Source: Rhynchosporium graminicola
Lineage: Eukaryota > Ascomycota > Leotiomycetes > Helotiales > Ploettnerulaceae
Reading direction: 5' to 3'
Assembly (NCBI GenBank): GCA_900074885.1
Contig: FJUW01000022.1
Location: forward strand, 248,001 to 312,000
DNA: 64,000 nucleotides
Shown here piece after piece: positions 23,488-36,979 of this stretch (positions are counted from its first letter, which is position 1; every line of letters starts with the position of its first letter). The notes under the pieces are model-generated. The model saw only the letters and a list, made by a program, of their open reading frames with translations. It did no database searches and was not told the origin of the DNA. The translations under genes were made by a program, and so were the position numbers.

Positions 23488-26400
23488 AGAGGGTGAATTA
23501 AAGGTTTTAAGAAGAAGGAAAGGGATTTAAGAAAAGAATAATTAATAAAATAGTATTTATTAGCTCCAGAATCGAGAAGTGCGGGTAGCTTATACGAGAG
23601 TCTATTCTTAGTAAGAGTAGCACGTGTAGTGAACGATTAACTACTAAGAAGCTTCGTAAAGTTAAGATATCGTATATCTCGTATACTACTTAGGAAGGAG
23701 TCTTTCCATAGGCGTAGTCTTTTGCTAGCGGTTTAATATACTCTTAGGCGTTATTATACGTTTCTTCTAGCTCGCTATTAATATTATTATTAGCGTTAAT
23801 TATATTAATTCGATGCGGAGTATTAAGTCGAGCTAACAATAAGCGTAAGTATAAGGTAAGCGTAAAGTGACGAGGAGTATTCGCTAGCGATTATGCACGA
23901 GGCGTATCGTTTCGTGCAGAGTATAGTACTTATTTACTAGTTACACTAGTGTTCTCGGGCGTAGGAAGACTAATTTGCGGATGAGAAGAGGAGTTAGTAC
24001 TACGGCGCTAGGAGGAGGTATTTATAGGGCGTTCCCGAGTCGCGCTAGCCTTAGCCGAAGACTCGGAATAGTAAGTCTTTTTAATAAATTGACTTTAGTC
24101 TTTAGCTTATATAGCTTTAATATATTCTTCTAGTGTTCTTGATATTCGGTACTACTAGAAGAGCTGTTTCTATAGCTATGCAGGTAGCTTCTCTTATAAG
24201 TCTATTTTCAGAGTCGATTAATTATTTACTCTAGCTTTACGAGCTAGCGTACGAAACTCGTAGTAGAACGTCTAGAAGGTCTACTTATAATCTATCTTTA
24301 GCGCGGAGTAGCTAGCTCTTATAGTTTATTAGTCGTATGGATTAGATAAGAAAGAGACGAGTTAAGTAATTATATCGAGTGAATCGATTATACTGCTTTC
24401 TTCGTTATATTCTAGTTCTAAGAATAAGAGTTCTAGGTAGGTTCTAGCTATTCTTTCTATTTAGTTAAGTAACTAATCTTTATAGTGATCTTTATCGATA
24501 AAGTAGCTAGAGTAGCGCTAGAGGGCGTTACGTATCTGTACTTCTTAGAGTTTTAGAGAGTAGTCGATTCTATCAGAGAGCTTATTTAGAAAGTTCGGTA
24601 TCTTCTCTATACGCGTAGCGTATAATATTAATAATATTCCTCCGGTAGATTATTCTCGACGACGATTATTAGGCGTAGGAGTAGCGTTATCTTCTTCAAT
24701 TAATAGTAGCAGTATTATATACGATTAAACGTTATTAAACGATATAAACTTAGTAGAGCGCTAAGTAGTTAACTAGTATAGTTCTAGGAACTCGTCCCGT
24801 AACTAGCGTAGTTCTGCAGATAGGTTAGCGTTTAATTATCTCTCTTCCGCGAGCTTCCTTTCTGCCTCTTATAGCTAGTAAGCGCGGTCTTCCTATAAGT
24901 TACTTATAGTTACTATTAATATAAGGGTATTATTAGGGAGGTTTAGCGACTTAGTAAGTTCGTTAATTATAGTAGGAGTTAAGGAGCTCAACTCGGACGA
25001 GGCGTCGTCGCGAGTACTCTCTACTATAGAGAGAGGTAAGTTACAGCGAGTATTACAAGTCGCCGAAGAATAGGAAGTAGAGGGAGTCGGAGAACCAGTA
25101 GTCGATTTATCGGACTTAGGTTGCTTCGGTTTAGGTGCTATTCTTTAAGTTTATACTTAGTATAGGCCTTCTCTATATAGCGTAGTCTCTTGCGTTTAGT
25201 AGCTCTAGGCATAGAGGTATGATATAAGTAGATATTTACTATCTTCCTAGACGTAGGTAAAAGAGTTATAGATAATATAACGCTTACTCTAGAAAGGTCT
25301 TAAAACTACTTAAGTAATAAGACCTTATATTGCTATGAATATAAAGTAGTAAGAATCACTTGAGAATCTATAACTAAGGAGTGAAGAAGTAGAGAGAGAA
25401 TAGAAGTATATATATGAAAAGGGGCCCCTAAACTCTACTCGTGTAATCTCGCTTAGCAGTAAGTGTTTCTACCAATAGGGAGAGACCTCCAAACCTGACC
25501 AGTCGTCACAGGTACTATAAACTACCGTAAAGCTATTAATATAGCTTAATTTCTTATAGAGTAGCTACTCCCTTGAATTTAACTATAGAAACCTCTGAAC
25601 TAGTAGTAAAGGGCGTATCGGCGCTCTTATAGTTAGTTATTCTAAATCGATCTAATATCTTGTCGATATACGTATCTTAGTAAAGAGAAATCGTCTTCTT
25701 CTTTCTATCACGTATAATTCTGACTCTAAGGAAGTACTTAGCTAGTCTAGCTAGAAGGATATTAAATACAGTAAGAAGCTTCACTTTGAGCTCTTCAAGT
25801 GCTAATCTAGCCTTTAAGATAACTAGGAAATCGTCGATATAAGTAATAATAATAATCTTAGTTTCTCTGTTGATATATACGTAATTATCGGTTTATAAAG
25901 GTATAAAGTCGATAATACCGAACTCCTTACGTAGTATCTCTTGCTAGAGGCATAGATGTGACGGCGCATGGTATACGTGGCAGATACGGGCCAGTATCGG
26001 TGCCTTAGGCATACCCTCCTTGTATATATAGAAGGTGCAGACTCCTTCAGAGCTCTGCATCTTTCTGTTTCCTTCGTACCAGACCATATAAGATCGCTCT
26101 TGGCCTCCCTACTTGTTTATTCTTGCTTGTATACCGCCTTGAGTCTTGTGTCGTTACAATAGAGACTACTTCAGACTGTACAAAGCCTTTAGTAAGAGCA
26201 TATATTTATCGTCTATAAGTATACGCCTAAATTATCTATAAAATAGCGGCAATTTGACGTATATCTAGGTATCGGCTTCACTATATAAGAATACCGTTAC
26301 TATATTAAACTATTCGACTTCTAAGTCGTACTCTGCCGTAACTACTAAGCCTATCTTCTAAGTAGAAGATTTATAGACTCCGGTATACGTTTAATCGTAA

Positions 26401-26750
26401 TCGTGACTAAATCGTTACGTATAACCTTAGACTATAAATCTGACCTTATATTTATCGATTTTGCCGTCCATATCTCTCTTAGTCTTGAAAACTAGACGAG
26501 AACCTAGTACTCTGCACCCTTTTAGTATATTAGAGCGACTTATAGTCTTCTAAGTCGACTTCTCTTTAAGAGATTAGTACTCCTTAATAACCGCCTTCTT
26601 CTATTCTAGCTAATCAGGTCTCTTTATAGCCTAATCTAAGGTAGTCGGATTATCTAAAAATAGCGACTCTTCTTAAGCTATATAGAAGGCCAGTCGATAC
26701 TGACTAGTACTCTCTATCTCTTCTTCTAATGGAGAGACAGTATGAGAGTA
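23488..26750. repeat. 3263-bp direct repeat, copy 2
   Basis: Second copy of 20224-23486. It runs on without a break into unique Copia sequence at 26751, as expected if two contigs overlapped here without being merged. Confidence 0.95.
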
Positions 26751-29468
26751 GCTATTATTTAGTTCCGGGGTTACCTTAGGCGTCGAATTTAGAGTCTGAT
26801 TCGGATTATTACGGCCAGAGCGTGTAGCCCTAGGGACATACTCCGGCATATAGTTCTTAGATCCAGGAGGCTTACCACGCTTCTTTTATATAGTAATTTG
26901 CTCCGGAATATCGACCTCTAGTACTAGAACTTCGTCCTCAACTATAGACTCGGCATCTTCCGTACTATCGATTTCGACTTCGGAATCCTCGTCTTAGCTT
27001 ATAATACCTATATCAGGAGTAGTAGCGCTAGTAACCTCGACGTCTTAATTTTAACTTAAAGTATCAATAGAATCATTACCCCTAGTTTAAGGTACTATTA
27101 TAGCGTCTTCTTCGTGAGGTTCTATAACTAAACCGTCTTTATTAAATTATAGATAAGAGGTACGAACTACCTTTCTATTAACTAGGTATCTATAGATATT
27201 ATAACCTTCAAATCCCACTAGAATACCCTTTTTAGCTCTAGGAGCTACCTTATAGCTCTAGACTCTCTTCTCCTTATTAATTAGTATAAAGATAAGATAT
27301 CCTAATATACGAAGATACTTAATAGAGAGAGTATAGTTCACCCCTAGCTTAATATCGTCCCAGAAGCACTTAAAAGGAGTCTTCCCTTCTACTCTTAAAG
27401 TAGAGGTAAGGTTAGCGATATATATACAAGCGAGTAGAATTTCCGGCCATATATAGTTAGGTATATTCTAGTCTACTATAACTATACGTACCTTCTCGAT
27501 AATCGTACGTATAGAGCGTTCAGCTCTTCCATCTTACTCTAGAGTATACGAAGTAGACTCCTCCAGCAGTATTCTAAGGTAGTCAGTAAGCTCTTTCATC
27601 TAAGAGGGAGAGTACTTCTTACCCCTATTATATCTCTATACCTTAATTTTACAGTAATACTATATTTCGGCTAACTTAATTAGCTTTTAATTAGCTAGGT
27701 ATATATCCGACTTCTTAGCGTAAGTAAAGGCCTACTTTCCAGTCGAATAAGCGCATGAGAAGATAGAGGTATAAGAGTGACTATTCAGACCCTTAGGTTT
27801 AAGGTATACTATATCTATATAGATTTCATCTATCGATCTAGTAGGTCAGGCACGTGCCGACATCTTATTAACCTTCCGAATAAGTCGGCCTTTCTCATAT
27901 AGTACGTAAAGGCGAGTTCTACTAGTCTTAAGCTCTATAAACTTCATACTAGTAACTATAGATTAAGTGCGTCGTACTACGTTAAAGCTAGCGTGATATA
28001 TATATCTATACTAAAGCTCTATATCGACTATAGCTTACTCTACTACTGCAGGTAAGCTTAAACCCGGAAGGCTAGCGTATCCTGCGCCGGAGGTCTCTTC
28101 TTTAATAATAAATAGATTCTTATTAATTATATAGATCTCCTTCTCCTTAGATATATAGAGAATAGAACTACGCAAATAACCTCCTAATTTATTTAATTTA
28201 GAACCGGAGTATAAGCAAACTAGAGACTACGGGATATATAGTATATTATAGCACTCTAATATGCGTACTATACTATCGGTCTTTATCGCCTTAATCGTAC
28301 AACTTCTAATCCCGGTAGGGCGTAATAGCCTATTAACGGTAAGTATATAGAGTAAGTCGTCTTTTAGCGTATATAAGGTAAATTTAGAAAGGTCGTTAGA
28401 TATATACTCCGTAGCGCCGGTATCGAAGAGCTATCGTGACTTATTATAGTAAGAGAATATAGCTATAGAAGCCGTAATAGTAAGGAAAAAAAGTAAAAGG
28501 GCTACGCCGAAGATACTAATATCATCGGAATCGTTATCCTTCTTCTTTCTACTACTAGTCTTCTTCTTATTAGTCTTATTAGTCTTACTCTCTCCCTCAT
28601 TCTTCTTTAGCTATTCGGTATACGGGATCTACTTCTTTCTAGACTTCTCCTTAAACTCCTTCTTCTTCTATTTATTAATAATAAAATAGTTCTCTAGAGT
28701 ATACTTTAGCGACGTCTATTTATAGTACTTATAAGTCGGCCTAGTATCCTTACTAGCCGGCTTAGTAGCTCCTCCGCTGCTTTCTTTCTTAGGTATAGAC
28801 TTATTACTATATAGAGCTTAACCTATTATCTTTCCGGTAAAGTCACTCGCTCTAGCCTCGTTAGTAATATCTTCGATCAAACTAACTAAAGTCACTCCTG
28901 ATTTAGCTTTCTCGGTCGTATCTAGGTTATTACTAGAAGAAACTCTTAAGAGAGAACGTTATCTTTCAGCTTATATAAGCTACTTCTCTGAAACTATAGT
29001 AATAAATATAATTAGATACTATACCGGAGGTAGAGCTATTATCAAAGTCTCTAATTTAATAATTAAGAGCTTAAAAGCGATAATAAACTTCTCTAGGAAG
29101 TTGAAATCGTTATACTAGAGCTTAATGTAATCTTATATAGCGTTATACACTAGTATATTACCACCTCTTTCGTACTGCGCCTATAAAGCCTCCTATATAT
29201 CTAATACGGTAGTTTTACTAGTTATATGCGCGAGAGGTCCGGCCTTATAATTTAACGTGATTACTAGCTTTATTTAACTCTCTCTAGACTCCTAATCTTA
29301 CTACTTCTTAAGTGCTTTATCGTCGATATTATCGTCCTATTCGTCTATCTCTTTAGGTATATAGTCGCGCGACTTAACGTTAAGAAACTTACTAATTCTA
29401 TTAGTTTTAGTAATATTCAGTACCTTATCTCTCTATTCCGTATAGTTCTCTCCTCCCTTAAGCTTATA

Positions 29469-29737
29469 TGTAACGACATAAGACTCAAGGCGGTATACAA
29501 GCAAGAATAAATAAGTAGGAAGGCTAAGAGCGATCTTATATAGTCTACTACGAAGGAAACAAAAAGATAAGGAAGGAAGAAGAAGAGAGATAGAGTATAA
29601 AGCACCTTATATATATACGCTAGTACTAGTCCGATACTATACCGGGTCGGATACTAGTTCTGCCGGGATACCTATGAACTTAGGCCCTGTTATCTATCCT
29701 TCTTCTCATGTGACATTCAGGTGAGCTGTCGTCATAT
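29469..29737 (-). repeat. Solo LTR of the Gypsy-3 family in Copia
   Basis: 269 bp. It begins TGTAACGACA, ends GTCGTCATA and is flanked by TTATA at 29464-29468 and 29738-29742. It is the reverse complement of the 268-bp LTRs of Gypsy-3. No internal sequence remains, so LTR-LTR recombination removed the rest. Confidence 0.9.
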
Positions 29738-30335
29738 TATAGCTATCTGCTAAGTTCAAAAACGTAGAGCTACTTATCTTCTTGCGTTTATACGGCTCTA
29801 GCGTAGTCGTAGTAATAAGTTCCGATTCCGGGTCTTCCGGATCCTCTAGATAGTCCTAGGATATCGAATTAGCGTCTACAGGGGGTAAATCGGGTATATT
29901 TTAAGTCCTAGGGACTTGGGTGGGTTCCGGCGCTAGCGCGGAAAACTCTATACCTCGAGATGCGATAATTTCGGAATCGTCGACTTTAACTACTATATAA
30001 GTACGAGTATTGAGTACTATACGGCTTATTTATAGTGTCTCTTCAATAGAGCTAGAGTTATCGGAGTATACTTCTTCGACTTCTTCTAATAATAGTAGCG
30101 TAGGTGCGATAGCTGAAGAACTCTCTCTATTAGCACTCTGCGCGACTATATTTACTATAGAAAGACGCGCTAGTTTAACTGAACTATACGCGTATACTAT
30201 ACCTTGATCGGAAGCTCGCAACTTGAATCTCTACCCTTTTAGTACTAAGAAACAGTTCGACGCTTACTATTAAGAATCATAGTACTACTGCTTCTTTAAG
30301 TACTACTCTACTTCTGGCTATCGGGGCTTATAACT

Positions 30336-30513
30336 TATCGTAAGGTTACGTTAATCTTCAGAGTAAGGCATAGAGTAGTTAAATGATATTAGTTGCATTG
30401 CAGTTCTAATTACTATAGAGAGTCGACAGAAGATATTATCTAGGAATATCCGCACGGACTATGCACGTGACTACAGTCACCTGATCCATGCCAAGACCCA
30501 TATCCTCGCAATA
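30336..30513 (-). repeat. Copia 5' LTR
   Basis: 178 bp, followed by the ATATT target duplication. Confidence 0.88.
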
Positions 30514-30699
30514 ATATTAATATTAGTAACTCTCTAAGAGAACTTTAAGAGAAGCTTTATATCTATAGTTAGAGAATATAAGAGGATAGAATTAGAATAT
30601 AAAAGTTATTAAACTTATTTATCTTAATATAAGAAGATAAATTATTAGATAATAAAGAGATAGATTAGTAAAGTACCCGCTTTTATATTCGCTTACGAA

Positions 30700-30905
30700 A
30701 TAAGTTAAAGTAAGTTAGCTAATTAAGCGTATAATACTATTAGAGAGAGCGTATTTCTATTAAAAATATTATTTCTATCTTACTTAGTAAGTAAGTTAAA
30801 GTAAGTTAGCTAACTAAGAGCGTAAAGTAATTAGAAAAAGTATATTTCTATTATAAATATTATTTCTATCTTACTTAATAAGTAAGTTAAAGTAAGTTAG
30901 CTATT
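30700..30905 (+). repeat. 91-bp tandem array, left
   Basis: Three copies of the box AAGTAAGTTAGCTA at exact 91-bp spacing (anchors at 30715, 30806 and 30897). Each unit has a small palindrome (CTTACTTA-TAAGTAAG) followed by the 10-bp motif. Confidence 0.85.
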
Positions 30906-30929
30906 TATAATTTTAAGGTTAGCGATAAT

Positions 30930-33900
30930 TAGTAGGATTATCTATTTATCTAGATTTACTAATTATAAATACTCGAGAGTACTATATAATATAGAATCGC
31001 GATAGATATTAGAATTAATAATAATAAAAGCAATAAGTTTTAAGAAATAAGGCTTAATACTACTAAATAGATAGTCTTATACTTAATATTACTCTTACCT
31101 CTTAATATTATACTATCCTAGACTAAGTCGATCTATAGTCTATTTAGTAGTATCGATATTAGTATCTTAACTATAAATCTTAGTATTACCTTAAATAGCG
31201 ATATCTTCTCGGAATATAGCTAAGTCTAAGGGAGTATTCGCTTCTAAATATAATAATTATATTACTCTCTAGAAAATAAGATATTATATTATAGATAAGG
31301 CGAATAGTTATAGAGATAGAAGTATTATAAGATATACTTTATATATAGTAAGCGTCTACTAAGTCCCCTCTAGTATTACTAGCTTACTATCTACTCTAAG
31401 TTATATTAGCGATAATCTTATTACTATAAGGGATACTAATTAACTAGATACTAATAAGCTAGTAGTTAGTATTTATAATTAATTAGATATTTATAGTTAA
31501 GTTAGTATTTATAGCTTAAGAGTAAGAGAGCGATAAGTATACTGCGATACTACTTCTATTAAGCGATTAGTCTAATTAATAAATACTTTCTTAATAAGTC
31601 TAGATAATCTGAATTATAATATTACTCTTTAATCTAGTATTAATAGTTAATCTATTAACTCGGACTTCTATATATCCTTATATTCCTACTTATCTAGCGC
31701 TAGTACTTATATTACTATATTATCTTATATTTAATTACTAAAGTATATTATATTCCTTTTATTACTCTTACTTCTACTTAAGTATATAGATATAAGTACT
31801 AAGCGGATATACGAAAGTATAAATATATCCGGACTTAAATAGAATTAGCTATTTAAGAAAGATAAGTCTAAACTCGTAGTATAATTACTTATCTATTTCG
31901 TTAATAGAATTAATACTACTAATACTTTATTACCTTTCCGAGGTATATATAATTATAGATCTATAAGTAGCCGAGTATTTAGTAGAGCGAATATTAAATT
32001 ATAATTATTATAGTATTCTATAGTAAGAAGCTAATTCCGATTCTTCTTAAGGAGTTCTATCTCGCTTAGAAACTAAAGAATAACTTAATAATAATAGAAA
32101 CTATTATATATTTCGCTTTATATATATAATAGTTTATCGCGAGTAGCTAGATCTACTTTAGATTATAATTAGACTTTCTTTCCTGTCAGATATTCTTATT
32201 TATTTAGCTTATTAGTAATACTTCTATCGCTCTATATTAAGTTAATATCGCTTAGCTCGATATTATTCAGAACTTTATTTAAAGACTAACTCTCTCGTAA
32301 GTAAGATACTATACAGATAGCTTGTATTACTAGTAATATAAGATAGCGAAAAGTCTTAAGTAATACTTTAGACGTAAGAGTACTAATAATACTTAATTCC
32401 TTACTCTTATCTTCTCTATCTAAGACTTAATATAATACAAATATATAAACCTAACTAGTATAGCTTTCGCCTTAATTACCGCGCTTAGTATATTACTAGA
32501 GCTTACTTAGTATTAGATCGATAGAGAGCTTCTAAAGTACTATATAATTAATATCTAGAATATTTATTCTTATACTTATTAATATTATTATTATAATAAT
32601 ATAATACTAAGATCTCTTAACTCGGAAAGATTTATAATAGATATCTCGATCAGATATTATAACTCTAGAGTAATATATCCGAATAATTCGTATAACGCTC
32701 GATAGGGATATATTATTAGTATACTAACTCTCCTATAATATTAATATCTTTAGTACTAGGTATTTTTATAACTATCACGCAAGTAGCTCGTATTTCCTAA
32801 TACTATTAATAAATATAATTATCTTAGGAATATTCATAAGAGTTAGCACTAAGACTAAGATATCTATTATCTAGTCGATTAAGTAATATAGCTTATTAAA
32901 AGAAGAAAGTATACTACAAAGTATCAATTCGATAGCTAATAATATATCGTTTCTATCGAATAATATTCAGATTATAATAGTAGTATATTATATATCGCTA
33001 GTACTATTATTAAGAGGCTGAAATCCGGTAATACATAGAATATCTATTATATAATCTACTAGTAGAGTTACTATATAGCTAAACTAAGCAGTCATCCTTA
33101 GGAGTAGCGTTCTTAGCTCTCTAAGTATCATAAACTATATACGGAAATCCTTCTATTAATTAATAAAGTATAGCTTATTAATAGCTATTAAGCCTACTTA
33201 TTTATTAAATACTATAGACTTTAGTATCTTATAGATATCCTTAGAAGTAGCTTACTCAGGCGATAATAAGATATAGTTATATCGAAAGTCACTAATATTA
33301 TATAGTAGTAAGGGTTCTGAATATTTCGTATTATTAGTAAGCAGATAAAGCTTCGTAATACTAAGCTATTAAATATTATATAAATATTCCTCTCTAAGCC
33401 TATTTAATAATATAATTTAAAAGTATATAAGTCTATTTAAGATATAATAGAACTAGAATATAATACTTTTCCTAAAGTCTATATAAATAATAAGAATAAT
33501 ATCTTTACGTTCGAAGACTAAGCGATATAATATAGATACTTATTCTTTCTTAGGTATACACTCTTAAGCTAAGAATAAGTATTTAAAAATCCGAGTTAAG
33601 TATAATCAGATATATTACTCTTAGATAAATATATTATTATAAGTAAGAGAAATAACTTTATATAATTTACTTAGTAGAAGTATAAGTATAGATATAATAT
33701 AGTTATTAAGAGATAGCTTATTATTCTGAGAATTATAATTCCTATAGTTACGCTTATCTTTCTTTTAAGAAGCTATCTGAATATAAATAATATAAAAATA
33801 CTAAAAGAGTTAATACTAACTAGTAGATAATAATAGTTAGTAAGTAATAGTAATAAGGCTTAGGTTAGTTTAACTAAAGTAGCAGATATATAAAGCAAGG
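30930..33900. other. RIP-decayed 3-kb segment between 91-bp arrays, unidentified
   Basis: Long protein-like readings broken mainly by TAA/TAG occur on both strands, so this was probably coding transposon sequence. I could not match it to reverse transcriptase, integrase or a known DDE transposase. The two 91-bp arrays flank it in the same orientation. Confidence 0.4.
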
Positions 33901-33904
33901 AAAA

Positions 33905-34130
33905 AAGTAAGTTAAAGTAAGTTAAAGTAAGTTAGCTAATTAAGCGCGTAATACTATTAATAAGCGCGTATTTCTATCGAAAATATTATATTTATCTCGC
34001 TTAATAAGTAAATTAAAGTAAGTTAGCTAATTAGAATTATAAAGTTATACTAAGAGAGAGGTTATTATAATAAGGAATAATATTTCTATCTTACTTATTA
34101 AGTAAGTTAAAGTAAGTTAGCTAATTAGGA
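33905..34130 (+). repeat. 91-bp tandem array, right
   Basis: Three copies of the same box as the left array, with anchors at 33932, 34023 and 34117 (spacings 91 and 94). Confidence 0.85.
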
Positions 34131-36315
34131 AGCTAGTATCTTAAAGCTAGTATATATTAGCCTTAGCCTAGAATTAATAATATCTCCTTTCTCTATATAT
34201 ACTTAGCTAGTAATAGTAATAATATTAGCACTTCGTATAATAACTATAGCTATAAGCTTTAAGATAAACTACTTTATTTAAGATAATATCTTCTATAATT
34301 ATTTAGCTTCTTCTTATACTCCTTTATCTTTAATTATTTAGTTTTTATACTTTCTTTTCTTATTAATCTTCTTTTTTAGTTATAAGAGTAATAAAAGTCT
34401 TAAATATATTATATTACTTACGAGTTATAAGTTATAATAAAAGCTATTAAAGTAAGATTAAAAGAAGTTAATTCTAATACTTATATTATTATTATTAAGA
34501 GTTAGTATCCTCAGAGTACTTTCTTAAGCCTTATACTTAAAGGGATCTTTAGATCTTTTAGTAAGATAGGACTCCGAACCTATTAATATACTACTAAATA
34601 AAATGAATAAATAAATAAATAAATAGAAATAATATTACTTTTAATCTAGAAGGTTTATTACTCTTAAGTAAAACTCTTACTTCCTATAGTCCTTTAAGCT
34701 ATAATAAGGCCTCTAGTTATACTAGGTCCTCTTCCGCTAGATCTGTTAGGACCCTTTAGAAGAAGAGTAACTAAGCGATCTAAAGAATTATTATCAGGAC
34801 CTTTATAGCTAAGCCCTTTTCTCTTACTAATAGCCGAGTACGAATACCTACTAATATATAGCTTAAATTAGTATTATATATAAGTATCCCAGGTATTAGA
34901 GATCTTCCTCTTAACTAAAGCCGAATACCTCTAATACTTATAACTATAAGTAGTATACTACTTATAAAGCACTTCTACTTTCTTACTATAGTCTATCTCT
35001 ATAATTCTGACTATATAAGTTAGCTAGTTCCGGCTACTCAAGCCTATAGCCTATAGCTCTTCTACTAACTTATATTACTAAGCCTTAATAATAGTTAGAG
35101 GAAAGGAGTCCTGAGCTATAGTTACACAGCCCGAGAGTCCTTATCCTCTCTATTATCCTCTTATAAGAATAAGTACCTACTACTAAGCGAATTTAGCGGC
35201 AGATAAGCTAAGTATTATAGTAATAGCTATAAGCTAGACCGAGGTAGCTCTATATTTAGTTAGTATAAAGTATAGATATATAAATAAAAGTAGATTTCTA
35301 TTACTTATAGAACCGGATTAACTACTAGTACTATAGTACTAGTATCCTCTTTCTTATTAATATCTATTTTATTATTATCCCCGAAGGGAATATTATCCCT
35401 ATATCATATTAGCTTATATTATATATACTAGTCCTTAAAATCTCTAGTATTCTATCTTAAGTATTCTTATAGCAAACTTATAATATACTTATTATTATTT
35501 ATCTTTATATTCCTTACTTCTTCTCTTTTTTCTCCTTCTTCTTCTTTATCTTCCTCGACCTCATTAGAGAGGGAAAGGGCGGCTAAAGCAAGGGCAAGGA
35601 TAGTAAGAGTAAGGGCAGCCGGGGCTACTAGTACTAGCAGCAGCAGTAGTAGAAGTAGTAATAGTACTAAAGCTAGGGCTAGGGCTAGGGCTAAAGCTAG
35701 AGCTGGGGCTACTATATAAAGTTAGTATTATACTATATATATAATAAAGTTTTAACTTACTAATAGTAATAATAGTAATAGTAAAAGTAGCTATATAAAG
35801 TTAATATTATATTATATATAAATAATAAAGTTTCAACTTATTAGTAGTAGTAATAGTAGTAGCAGAAAAGCCCGCGGGAGTACAATAGCTATATTATTAT
35901 TAGTATATATAGAGGTATAGTATATAAATCCCTCTGCTATAAAAGTATATAGAAATAGATTAATTAAGTTAAACTTATAATATATAGCTAGAATAAATAA
36001 CTCCCCTAGAGAAGGAAGCAGCAAGACAAAGATAAGCGCCCTCCGAGAGAGAGATATATTACTAGTACGAAAGCACTTAAGCGCGAGAAAGTATTATTAC
36101 TATTATTATTATTATTACTATTACTATAGTTATAGATAATAAAGTTATAGAGAAAAAGAAAAAAGAAAAAGCTTAAAGGAAAATATCTTAACTTATCTTA
36201 ACTTACTTAAGTTTACTATATAGATAGCTAGTTATAGCTCTTCGTATTATTACTACTACTTATCTATTATTTAGACTAACCTAAGTAATACTATTCTATT
36301 AGCTTACTTACTTAA
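34131..36315. other. AT-rich segment with low-complexity tract
   Basis: No domain is recognised. It contains a short AAAT microsatellite near 34602-34623. A tract at 35560-35710 rich in GCTAGG/GCTAAA would encode Ala-Arg repeats on the plus strand. A roughly 90-bp imperfect duplication follows at about 35705-35855. The GC-richer tract lacks CpA, which may be why it escaped mutation. Confidence 0.5.
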
Positions 36316-36320
36316 AGTTA

Positions 36321-36588
36321 TATGACGACAGCTCACCTGAATGTCACATGAGAAGAAGGATAGATAACAGGGCCTAAGTTCATAGGTATCCCGGCAGAAC
36401 TAGTATCTGACTCGGTATAGTATCGGACTAGTACTAGTATATATATATAAGGTACCTTATACTCTATCTCTCTTCTTCTTCTTTCTTTATCTTTTTATTT
36501 CCTTCGTAATAGACTATATAAGATCGCTCTTAGCCTCCTTACTTATTTATTCTTACTTATATATTACTTTAAGTCTTATATTATTATA
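36321..36588 (+). repeat. Gypsy-3 5' LTR
   Basis: 268 bp, from TATGACGACA to ATTATTATA. The end is more heavily mutated than in the 3' LTR. Confidence 0.9.
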
Positions 36589-36979
36589 TTAAATAAAAAG
36601 ATTAAGATAGCCGGAGATAGCTTATTATAATATCTTACTATTAAGTTAGTTATTCGATAACTACTCGTATATAGCTAAGATACTAGAGATCTCTTAGATA
36701 ACTATGAATTAAGGTTTAATTTAGCTTATTATAAATAGTATAATAAAGGAGGTCTTCGCTAACGCTCTTTTAATAACCTCCTTAGTATAAAGGAATTATA
36801 GACAGATTTTAAAGAAGGTATAATAAATACCTCGGAACTTTAACCTCTATATATCGCCGCTAAAACAGCCCTGATATACCCCTTTTTAAGCTATTATTAT
36901 AGCTCTTAACTAATAAACTAGAGACTTCTCTAGTTCTAAGGGAACTTAATACGATTCCCCCCGCTCTACCTCCGAACTT

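Larger units (their letters stand above)
14780..30221 (-). pseudogene. Copia gag-pol relic, interrupted
   Basis: The probable start Met is at 30221, 115 bp inside the 5' LTR. The integrase core is readable at about 27560-27100 (RAERSIRTIIEKV, then CFWDDIKLG). Reverse transcriptase follows at about 26570-25511 (or its copy 23306-22247), with CRVLGSRLVFKTK and YIDDFLV. The 202-bp solo LTR splits it right after LLKALYSLK. Gypsy-2 interrupts the pol 3' part. RNase H resumes at 15697-14820, around the N gap, with the Copia-type ADGFTKPL box. Stops are of the RIP kind throughout. Confidence 0.85.
14428..30513 (-). mobile_element. Ty1/copia LTR retrotransposon carrying nested insertions
   Basis: The LTRs are 178 bp (14428-14605 and 30336-30513) with RIP-altered termini TATCG/CAATA. 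The target duplication ATATT lies at 14423-14427 and 30514-30518. The purine tract lies against the left LTR, so the element points left. Into its pol have gone a whole Gypsy-2 element (15698-22246) and a 202-bp solo LTR, and near its 5' end a 269-bp solo LTR. A 3.26-kb exact direct repeat split by one N inflates it further. Removing these leaves about 5.8 kb including the N gap, a normal Copia length. Confidence 0.9.

Noticed and set aside
30930..33900. Starship captain (DUF3435 tyrosine recombinase) in the unidentified segment
   Set aside because: I looked for the recombinase landmarks on both strands and found none I could defend.
30700..34130. CRISPR-like array
   Set aside because: The repeats are satellite units with conserved interiors, not short repeats with unique spacers, and the genome is eukaryotic.
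35640..35710. Telomere-like GCTAGG repeats
   Set aside because: The unit is not TTAGGG and the tract lies in an internal block. It reads as an Ala-Arg low-complexity run.
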